Shown here in pieces: positions 26,822-35,414 of a DNA stretch of 64,000 bases. The DNA is from Uliginosibacterium sp. 31-16. GTDB lineage: Bacteria; Pseudomonadota; Gammaproteobacteria; Burkholderiales; Rhodocyclaceae. The position numbers and the translations under genes are program-made. The stretch spans positions 558,001 to 622,000 of the forward strand of contig NZ_JAVALZ010000003.1 in the NCBI RefSeq assembly GCF_030730865.1, given 5' to 3'. Below the pieces are notes generated by a model that did no database searches, had not been told where the DNA came from, and worked only from the letters and a program-made list of their open reading frames with translations. Position 1 is the first letter of the stretch. Every line of letters starts with the position of its first letter.

Positions 26822-29563
26822 ATGAAACTCTCAACCCTGAAACGATTTGGCGCAGGCGCGATGCTTGTCTTTGGCATGGCGAGTGCTGTGGCTTGGGCTG
26901 CTGCAGTGTGTACGAACAACACCAGTCTTGGATCGGTGTTGTCTGTGCTTGATGATGGGAAGATCAATATTGCTGCGGGTAACTGCAACTTGCGTTTCTA
27001 CGGGGTATCGACTGTCGGGACGAAGAACGGAAATTACGTCGAGCCGGAGGCCGGGAAGTGTTATCCCTATGTTTCTGATACGGAAAAGTCGACAACACCT
27101 GTGATTGCTAGTGGTGTTTCTTCCGCGTCCAAACCGCTTGATGCTTGGCAGGAAAGTGGATCCAGCTTCAATTTTTCGGTTTCAGCAAGCTCAATTAATT
27201 TTGGTAAGTATACGGCGGTTAGTCAGTATTGGGGGACTTACGCAGGAAGCCTGTCCAACACCGCAGATGGGGATCATGTAATTACTGATGCTGGTCGTAC
27301 CGTCACCTTCAAAAAGGCCGGCAATGTATATACGTTGCCTAGTGGTGATTACGACACGATTTCAGTTGAAGCTGGTCAAGGGTCCATTGTTTTTTCGGGG
27401 CCTGTACGTATCAAGAAACTGATAATTACAAACAATAACTCGGTGACGTTCGCTCAGGATGACTCCGCTTCGACTCCGTCGAAGAATTTCATTGATGAGT
27501 TTAATTTGAGTTCTGCGGCCCGACTCCATCTTTCAGGTACGGGGCTGACTACCCTGAATATTCTGGGTAAAAACGCTACTACAGGGGGCGTAAGCGGCTG
27601 GTCTATTGGATCGCAAGTCTGCATCAATTACCTGAACTGTGACCCTACTCAAGAGAAAACCACGGCTAATATGGCCATGCAAAATCCTGATCGCCTGCAG
27701 ATCAATGTCTATAACGGCGATCTCGTCACACAGGGCTCATTTGCGATTGCAGCAGGGGTCTATGTGGCGAATGGTGCGATCAACTTCAGCAACGGCACTC
27801 CCATAACGGTTGTGGGTGAGGTTCTTGGGAAAAGCATTTCTCTGCAAAATAATGCTGGAACACAGCTTTACTACAAATCGACTTCTGCGGCAACCTTGCA
27901 AGCAGATGCCTATTCACTTACGCCGCCTGCGATAGATGCGATCACGCAGGAAGGATCGTTGATTTATCGTGCGATGCAGAGTGATTATCGCCAGGATGGA
28001 TCGACGCCAGGAACCTCTGGTCACCTCCGGGCTTTCCGCCTCAAGGCGGATAGTTCGCAGGAAGATACGCCAGTCTGGGACGCTGCAACCAGGATGACGC
28101 TTGCGGACCGGCAATCGAAGATCTTTACGGACAGTGATGCAAAAACCTTCCGTACCTTGCTGGCAACGCCAGCATCGGAATTTACCAATGGCACGCTGAC
28201 GGGGTCGGCGGATTGCATCATCAACCCGAATTGCCAGAACGGCGCGAAGCTTGGTGGGCGTGATCCGGATTCGCTGGTGGGAACTCCTTGGCGGACTCAT
28301 CCCCTGATCGTCGGGCAATCCGTGCTGTTCGCAACGGATGACGGCATCCTGTATTCCATATCCCGCACGACCGGCGATCTGCAATGGGGCTGGATTCCGC
28401 GCCAGATCCTTCCATTGACCGGTGACTCCGCTGCTTTGCGCAGCCAACACCCTTGGGGTCAGATCAACTCGGCGCAGATTACGGTGTTTGAGGGCGGGGC
28501 CTGGGTATCCAAAACTTACGTGACCGGTGCGGCGCTGGGCGGGCAATTGCATTTTGCGATTCTGCTCAGCAATGACGGTGCGTCGCTGTCAGAAGTTGTG
28601 TGGAGCGACTACCGGGCCAATCAGTTCTCCCCCGGCTCGGCGACATGGGGTGGATTCACGGGCTTGCCGTATGGTGGCGGAGCACCCATCGTGGGGGCCG
28701 GCAACAAGGTTATCTATATCGTTGGCAACAAGCTGGTTGTGCGGAATCTCGATGGCAGCGGTACGGTTGAAACAAAGACCATCAGCTCATCCAGCTTCGG
28801 CAATGTTTCGAGCAATCTGATCTACCTGAACGACAGTTCCATTTTCTTCGGGTCGTCAAAGGGACGCGTGTGGCAAATGGATATCAACGGTGACGTTGTA
28901 CCAGGAGTCAATGATGTAGATCTGGGCCTGACGGAGCCCGTTACCTATCTTAATGGGGCGCGTATGGTGTCTGGTGGGGGGAATTCCCTCCAGTTGCTGG
29001 CGCAGAGTGCTAACCGGGTCAGCGTATTGAGGTTCTTTGCCGATACATGGTCGCGTGCTTGGTTCACCGGTGTTGGAGCGTCGTCGGATGTGCAGGTCCC
29101 TTATATTCCCGCTACTAACAGCGCCTGGATGAGTGCACCTGCTGACATCATGAACGGCAAGGTCGTGTTGTATTACACGACGAAGGATTTCACCGGCTGT
29201 GATGTGCGTGGCTATGCGTTTGGTCCCTTGTCACTGGTTGACGGTGCCGCCTCATTGTTAGGTACTCGATATCGGCTAATTACGGCAACGAACCTTTCTC
29301 ACTATCTTGGGAAGGGTGAGGCTGTTGGCGGTACGCTGACACGGTTCAAAGGCCGCTACGGAGTTTGGGGGGCTTCTGCGGGTTCAAGTTTCAAGCCCAG
29401 TGGTTCGGGAAGCTCTTCAGGCAGTGGCGGTGGCAGCAATTCAGGGGCCGGGAACATTGGGACTGGGGCTGGTACTACGGATGCCAATGGTGGGCATCTT
29501 GACTCAGATGACAATGTGCAAACCAAGCGCTTGAACTGGCGCGAACTGACCAACTTCTTCTGA
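26822..29563 (+). CDS. pilY1: PilY1-like pilus tip protein with MshQ-like N-terminal half
   Basis: 913 residues, secreted: residues 1-27 are a signal peptide (ending AWAAAV). Residues about 150-400 form repeated short beta strands (YTLPSGDYDTISVEAGQG, FSGPVRIKKLIITNNNSV, GAINFSNGTPITVVGE) resembling the passenger part of MshQ. No von Willebrand A domain is seen. Residues about 440-870 look like the PilY1 beta-propeller (HPLIVGQSVLFATDDGILY, SSKGRVWQMDINGD). A Ser/Gly-rich linker (about 848-890) precedes the PilY1-like end RLNWRELTNFF. The first half is visibly more AT-rich. It sits where PilY1 belongs, between pilX and pilE, and would be a pilus-tip adhesin and assembly factor. Confidence 0.75.
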   Translation: MKLSTLKRFGAGAMLVFGMASAVAWAAAVCTNNTSLGSVLSVLDDGKINIAAGNCNLRFYGVSTVGTKNGNYVEPEAGKCYPYVSDTEKSTTPVIASGVSSASKPLDAWQESGSSFNFSVSASSINFGKYTAVSQYWGTYAGSLSNTADGDHVITDAGRTVTFKKAGNVYTLPSGDYDTISVEAGQGSIVFSGPVRIKKLIITNNNSVTFAQDDSASTPSKNFIDEFNLSSAARLHLSGTGLTTLNILGKNATTGGVSGWSIGSQVCINYLNCDPTQEKTTANMAMQNPDRLQINVYNGDLVTQGSFAIAAGVYVANGAINFSNGTPITVVGEVLGKSISLQNNAGTQLYYKSTSAATLQADAYSLTPPAIDAITQEGSLIYRAMQSDYRQDGSTPGTSGHLRAFRLKADSSQEDTPVWDAATRMTLADRQSKIFTDSDAKTFRTLLATPASEFTNGTLTGSADCIINPNCQNGAKLGGRDPDSLVGTPWRTHPLIVGQSVLFATDDGILYSISRTTGDLQWGWIPRQILPLTGDSAALRSQHPWGQINSAQITVFEGGAWVSKTYVTGAALGGQLHFAILLSNDGASLSEVVWSDYRANQFSPGSATWGGFTGLPYGGGAPIVGAGNKVIYIVGNKLVVRNLDGSGTVETKTISSSSFGNVSSNLIYLNDSSIFFGSSKGRVWQMDINGDVVPGVNDVDLGLTEPVTYLNGARMVSGGGNSLQLLAQSANRVSVLRFFADTWSRAWFTGVGASSDVQVPYIPATNSAWMSAPADIMNGKVVLYYTTKDFTGCDVRGYAFGPLSLVDGAASLLGTRYRLITATNLSHYLGKGEAVGGTLTRFKGRYGVWGASAGSSFKPSGSGSSSGSGGGSNSGAGNIGTGAGTTDANGGHLDSDDNVQTKRLNWRELTNFF

Positions 29564-29577
29564 TAAGGAAAATATTG

Positions 29578-30015
29578 ATGAAGAAGCCAGCCGGTTTTAC
29601 TTTGATTGAGTTGATGATCGTCGTGGGAATCATCGGGATTATTGCGGCGATTGCCTATCCGTCCTACATCGACTCGGTGCGCAAAACGCGCTTTGGCCAA
29701 GCGAAAGAGGGGGCAATGCAGGTGGCGAGCCAGCTGGAGCGTCTGGTGTCGCAGAGCAATGCGTACGAGGCAGATCTGACGAAGGCGGCGGGACCCTATG
29801 GGGATTTGCTGAATTACGCCTACCCGGAAACGGACACTCCGAAACGAACGTATGTGTTGGTTGTTACCGAGCAGACAGCGCGTTTCAATCTCTGGGTTGG
29901 TGTGAATTCGGCAGGGACGAAGTGTGGATGCGATGGAAAAGTATGCACTGCAGCAACCGCAGGCACTTTCACCGCGACACAGAAAACCTGTGCGAGCCCG
30001 ACTGTCACGTTCTGA
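29578..30015 (+). CDS. pilE: Type IV pilin, PilE/PilA family
   Basis: 145 residues. The short leader MKKPAG is cut before FTLIELMIVVGIIGIIAAIAYPSYIDSV, the canonical N-terminal helix with Glu +5. The soluble domain is short and holds three or four Cys near the C-terminus (CGCDGKVC and TCASPTVTF), suggesting a C-terminal disulfide loop. AAGGA precedes ATG 29578. Given its position at the end of the minor-pilin operon it may be the minor PilE-type subunit rather than the main pilin. A strong terminator follows. Confidence 0.93.
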   Translation: MKKPAGFTLIELMIVVGIIGIIAAIAYPSYIDSVRKTRFGQAKEGAMQVASQLERLVSQSNAYEADLTKAAGPYGDLLNYAYPETDTPKRTYVLVVTEQTARFNLWVGVNSAGTKCGCDGKVCTAATAGTFTATQKTCASPTVTF

Positions 30016-30039
30016 CGAGGTGTTGGACCTTCCTATGTG

Positions 30040-30072
30040 ACAAGGGCGCCAATTGGCGCCCTTGTTGTTTGT
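30040..30072 (+). terminator. Rho-independent terminator of the minor-pilin operon
   Basis: ACAAGGGCGCC-AATT-GGCGCCCTTGT, an 11-bp perfect stem, followed by TGTTTGT. It is 24 bases past the pilE stop, between pilE and the convergent cytochrome gene. Confidence 0.8.
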
Positions 30073-30086
30073 GGCGACGAAAACTC

Positions 30087-30722
30087 TCAGCGAAGTCCGG
30101 CTGCGTAATCCGACACTGCCTTGATTTCTGCGTCGGTCATGCGGATGGCGACGGTGCGCATCATGCTGGCAGGGTCGTTGTTGCGCTCATTGGCCCTGAA
30201 TGCCTTGAGTTGCGCTTCGATATAGTCTGCATACTGGCCTTGCAGGCGCGGGTATTGGGCCGGGATGCCCATGCCGGCCGGGCCATGGCAGCCGGAGCAG
30301 GCGGGCAAGCCCTTGCTGGCGTCGCCGGCGCGCCAGAGTTTTTGGCCGAATTCGACGGTTTGTTTGTTCTTGGCTTGTTCTGGCTTCTGTTTTTGTTGTG
30401 AAAAATAGGCGGCCAGTCCTCGCATGTCGGCATCGCTCAATGCGGCTACCATCGGTGCCATGCTGGCGTTGATGCGTAGCGCGGGCTTACCGCCCTGGCT
30501 CTTGAATTCGCTGAGTTGTTTGGCCAGATAAGCTTCATGCTGGCCAGCCAGTTTGGGAAATGTGGCCGCAATGCTGTTGCCGTCAGCGCCGTGACAGGCT
30601 GCGCAGACGGTCTCTGCGGTTTGCTTGGCTTTGGCAAGATCCGGTTTGTTGGCCGGAGCACTCTGGGCAAATGCGGTCTGGACGGTCAGGGCAATCGTCA
30701 GGATTGAAATGCGCGCGATCAT
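30087..30722 (-). CDS. Diheme cytochrome c4
   Basis: 211 residues with signal peptide (RISILTIALTVQTAFAQ) and two class I cytochrome c domains: heme motifs CAACH near residue 40 and CSGCH near residue 140, each followed by a Met-bearing stretch. Periplasmic electron carrier, by family to terminal oxidases. ATG 30722 with AGAGG at 5 bases is preferred over a GTG two codons upstream. It is divergent from engB, as in many betaproteobacteria. Confidence 0.93.
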   Translation of the reverse strand: MIARISILTIALTVQTAFAQSAPANKPDLAKAKQTAETVCAACHGADGNSIAATFPKLAGQHEAYLAKQLSEFKSQGGKPALRINASMAPMVAALSDADMRGLAAYFSQQKQKPEQAKNKQTVEFGQKLWRAGDASKGLPACSGCHGPAGMGIPAQYPRLQGQYADYIEAQLKAFRANERNNDPASMMRTVAIRMTDAEIKAVSDYAAGLR

Positions 30723-30800
30723 TGTCACCTCTGAGGTGTGGCGTTCTTGAATCCTGATATTCTATACCGCCGCGCGCGTCGCGCGGAATCCTGCATTTGC

Positions 30801-31460
30801 ATGTCTCCGGTTTCCTCTATGTCCCTGTTCCGCGCTGCCCGTTTTGAAATTTCCATCGCCCGTCCGCAAGATCTGCCCGCTCCCAACGGTGCCGAGATCG
30901 CTTTTGCCGGGCGTTCCAACGCAGGCAAATCCAGCGCCATCAATACCTTGGTCGGGCATACACGCCTTGCTTACGTGTCGAAAACGCCGGGCCGTACCCA
31001 ACTGATCAATATTTTCCGCATGAACAATGGGGCCGCGCTGGTGGATTTGCCTGGCTATGGTTACGCCAAGGTGCCGGAGGCGATCCGCAAACAATGGGTG
31101 CGTCTGCTGGAGGAGTACCTGACTTCGCGTGAGAGCCTGATCGGGCTGATCCTGATCATGGATTCGCGCCATCCGCTTACGCCACTGGACCAGCAGATGC
31201 TGGGCTGGTTTGCGCCGACGGGCCGGCCGATTCATGTGCTGCTGACCAAGTCGGACAAATTGACCCGCGGCCCGGCCATGCAGACCTTGGCCAAGGTGCG
31301 CAAGGAATTGGCCGCTTGGGGAGACAACATTACCGTGCAGCTTTTCTCCAGTCTCAAGAAGACGGGTATGGATGAAGCCGAGAAAATCGTGAGTGGATGG
31401 CTGAGTGCCGAGCCGGTGGCTGAGGAAGTCCTGGATGAGCAGCGGGTCAGCAAGCCGTGA
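30801..31460 (+). CDS. engB: Ribosome biogenesis GTPase EngB/YihA
   Basis: 219 residues from ATG 30801, or 213 from ATG 30819; the second (MSLFRAARFEIS) matches the usual family start, but neither has a good ribosome-binding site. GTPase motifs: G1 AGRSNAGKSS, G2/G3 KTPGRTQLINIF and DLPGYGYAKV, G4 LTKSDKL, G5 FSSLKK. It assists 50S subunit assembly. Upstream and divergent is cytochrome c4. Confidence 0.95.
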   Translation: MSPVSSMSLFRAARFEISIARPQDLPAPNGAEIAFAGRSNAGKSSAINTLVGHTRLAYVSKTPGRTQLINIFRMNNGAALVDLPGYGYAKVPEAIRKQWVRLLEEYLTSRESLIGLILIMDSRHPLTPLDQQMLGWFAPTGRPIHVLLTKSDKLTRGPAMQTLAKVRKELAAWGDNITVQLFSSLKKTGMDEAEKIVSGWLSAEPVAEEVLDEQRVSKP

Positions 31461-31574
31461 GCTGCGAAGCCTTTGTGGCGCTTGCTCCGCATGAGGGGTG
31501 CCCGGAGTGCCTTGTTTGACGCCCGTCTTCGTGGCATCTGTCTGAAGAATTAGGTTGGATGCCGGTCTTCGTGA

Positions 31575-31730
31575 GGGGAGATAAAAATAAACCCCGGTGC
31601 GAGGGGACACACCGGGGTTGGAATGACCTGAATGACCCGGGGGAGTTCATACAGGTACCCGCTCAGGGAGGTGAAGCGGGTGACGGTTCGCACCGTCTGT
31701 AGCTATTGACGACGATGCGCCGGAAAAGTT
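31575..31730 (-). ncRNA. Candidate small RNA between engB and hemB
   Basis: Read on the minus strand: a promoter-like TTTACA near 31752 and TAAACT about 18-19 bases later, then hairpins GACGGT-GCGA-ACCGTC and CCCGCT…AGCGGG, and finally AACCCCGGTG / CACCGGGGTT (31610-31619 with 31590-31599) followed by TATTTTTAT. That last element is a textbook terminator with no minus-strand protein gene to serve. A transcript of about 150 bases is implied. No Rfam family was recognised with certainty. Confidence 0.45.
31581..31619 (-). terminator. Minus-strand terminator in the engB-hemB gap
   Basis: A 10-bp perfect stem (31590-31599 with 31610-31619), 10-base loop, and on the minus strand TTATTTTTAT directly after it. 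It does not follow any minus-strand coding gene. Confidence 0.7.
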
Positions 31731-31734
31731 TAGG
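31706..31734 (+). promoter_or_regulatory. Possible hemB promoter
   Basis: TTGACG, 17-base spacer, TTTAGG, about 70 bases upstream of the hemB start. The -35 is good and the -10 weak. It overlaps the 5' side of the proposed minus-strand RNA. Confidence 0.4.
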
Positions 31735-31746
31735 TTTGGTTTGTAA

Positions 31747-33327
<1,581 letters not shown>

Positions 33328-33334
<7 letters not shown>

Positions 33335-34086
33335 CGCGAAGAGATTCCGCCTGCCCGGGTTGAGCCTGAGCGATTTTCGTACTCCAGCTGCCGGGCCATG
33401 GCCCGCTCCCGTTCGATCCGGCGCTGCGCCTCGGCGGCTTCTTGCCGGCGCTGGCTTTCTTCCTGACGGGCACGGTATTCGTTTTGCTGGCGCAGTCTGT
33501 CGTCTTCGCGCTGAGCCTGGCGTGAGGCTGTTGCCAGATCACGATTGATCCGTTCGCTTTCGTAGGAAAGATTTGCACTCATGCGTGCGGCTTCCGCTTT
33601 TTCCTGGCGCTCCCGGTTCTCGGCTTCGCGGATCCGCTGTCGTTCTTCCTGCGCCTCCTGAGCTGCCTTGATCCGTTCGGCTTCTTCTTGCTGCAGTTTT
33701 TGAGCCTCGGCAATCAGGCGCAAACGCTCGGTTTCCATCTTGTGCTGGGCGCGGAAATACAACCCTGTTCCAAAGGCCAGGATGATCACCAGCGCCCATT
33801 TCCAGCCATACCTGAGGAAGTGCGAGGATTCGGCTTCGGCGTACACGATGACAGGCTCGTTGACGGAGGGTGGGTTAAGGCGAGCATCGTATTTTTCCCG
33901 CAAAGCCGGCTTTGAAAGGGTGAGATAAGCATCCTTGATCAAGTTGAACTGGGTATCCGGATCCAGCTGGCCAGATTTCAGCTTGCCATCAAGATAATTG
34001 TTCTTGAGTCTTTCGTAGGCAGCCTTGATGGCATCTTCGGAGGCTTGCGGGCTGAGCTCGAGCAGGTCGTAAAGAGTTTGTGCCAT
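33328..34086 (-). CDS. J-domain-like membrane protein with coiled coil, no HPD motif
   Basis: 252 residues. Residues about 4-68 look like a J domain (LYDLLELSPQASEDAIKAAYERLKNN … AYLTLSKPALREKYDARL), but the His-Pro-Asp motif needed to stimulate DnaK is missing. One membrane helix follows (WALVIILAFGTGLYF, about 90-106), then a long charged coiled coil rich in Glu, Arg and Gln to residue 240. ATG 34086 is the family-like start. Function is unknown. Confidence 0.75.
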
Positions 34087-34165
34087 GGCTGTGTTGTGAC
34101 GTGTGCTGAAGGATGAACGAGGCGGCGTGTCCGGATTGTCGTGCCGCTCATCGGATTGCCGGATT

Positions 34166-34810
34166 TCAACGGCCAGTGGGATTGTAGCCGAATGACCTGA
34201 GCCGGCGCGCCGACAGGAGGCGTTTGTCCACCCACTGTGGTTTTTTGAGCGCACGGCCGATCAGTACTGTGCGCATGCCCAGTTTTTTGGCTGGACGCAG
34301 GTTTTCGGCCGTATCTTCGACCATGATGCAGCGGCGGGCTGGGACTTTCAGCTTTCGCAACACGCTGCGATACGCCCGGATCTGTGGTTTCGGATGGTAA
34401 GCCAGGTCTTCGACAGCAAAGCTCCCGTCCATGACCCGATCCAGCCCGGTCAGGCGCAGGATTTCGTCGACATACTGGCGAGGAGCGTTGGAGAAAATGT
34501 ACTTTTGTCCTGGCAGATGGCGCAGGTGAGTGAGGAGCATCCGGTCAAAAACCACCATCCCTGCCAGATTCTCAAACTGGTGGGTGGCATGCAGGAAATG
34601 GGCAGGCTTGGTGCCGTGGTTGCGTACCATGCCACGCAGTGTCGCGCCATACTGGCGCCAGTAACGCATGCGCAGCGCGCCGGCTTCTTCGATGCTGAGT
34701 TGCAGGTGCTCGGCGAGATAGGCCGTCATGGCCCGGTTGATGTGCGGAAAGATATGCACGCCCGCATTGTGCAGTGTGTTATCGAGGTCAAACAGCCAGA
34801 TCGGTTTCAC
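34166..34810 (-). CDS. HAD-family pyrimidine 5'-nucleotidase-type hydrolase
   Basis: 214 residues. Motif I is [11 protein letters not shown] with the nucleophile Asp, motif [10 protein letters not shown], and motif III/IV the lysine in YHPKPQI and [10 protein letters not shown]. This arrangement with [15 protein letters not shown] in the cap matches the YjjG/SDT1-like group that dephosphorylates pyrimidine nucleotides. Its ATG overlaps the stop of the macrodomain gene (ATGA). Confidence 0.85.
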   Translation of the reverse strand: MKPIWLFDLDNTLHNAGVHIFPHINRAMTAYLAEHLQLSIEEAGALRMRYWRQYGATLRGMVRNHGTKPAHFLHATHQFENLAGMVVFDRMLLTHLRHLPGQKYIFSNAPRQYVDEILRLTGLDRVMDGSFAVEDLAYHPKPQIRAYRSVLRKLKVPARRCIMVEDTAENLRPAKKLGMRTVLIGRALKKPQWVDKRLLSARRLRSFGYNPTGR

Positions 34811-35304
34811 AGCAGGCTTTCGTATAGGGCCAGATCAGTGGCCGAGAAGCAGCAGAAGATCACTTCCTGGATTGCCGGGCAGGCCTCCAGAGTATCGCGT
34901 ACGGAACGGATGGCGACCCGTGCCGCCATGTCCTGAGGATAGCCGTAAACGCCCGTGCTGATGGCCGGAAACGCAATGCTGCTCAGGTTATGAGCCTGTG
35001 CCAGCAACAAACTGTTGCGATAGCAGGCGGCCAGCAAGGCCGCTTCGTTGTGTCTGCCCCCATGCCAGATCGGCCCAACTGTGTGAATGACATGCTGTGC
35101 AGGCAGCTGATAGCCCGCCGTGAGTCTGGCTTCCCCTGTGGGACAAGCGTTCAGGGTGCGGCATTCAGCCAGCAATTGGGGGCCGGCAGCACGGTGAATG
35201 GCGCCATCCACACCACCGCCGCCAAGCAGGCTGGGCTTGGCCGCATTGACGATGGCAGACACGGACAGGGTGGTTATGTCGGCGTGCAGGGCGTACAGAA
35301 GCAT
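34807..35304 (-). CDS. Macrodomain protein, O-acetyl-ADP-ribose deacetylase type
   Basis: 165 residues, a single Macro domain. The ADP-ribose loops are present: [24 protein letters not shown] near residue 17 and [13 protein letters not shown] near residue 105. The group removes acyl or ADP-ribosyl adducts (YmdB-like). It is the first gene of a two-gene unit with the HAD phosphatase, and divergent from the diguanylate cyclase. Confidence 0.9.
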   Translation of the reverse strand: MLLYALHADITTLSVSAIVNAAKPSLLGGGGVDGAIHRAAGPQLLAECRTLNACPTGEARLTAGYQLPAQHVIHTVGPIWHGGRHNEAALLAACYRNSLLLAQAHNLSSIAFPAISTGVYGYPQDMAARVAIRSVRDTLEACPAIQEVIFCCFSATDLALYESLL

Positions 35305-35414
35305 GAATGCCGGACTGGAACAGGAGACGAATGATTGTACCTGCCTTGCCCGATCGGGTTTTGCGGGCGGCGGGCGGCTGCGCCGGAAACTAGGCTGAGA
35401 GTTGCCTGAACCTT

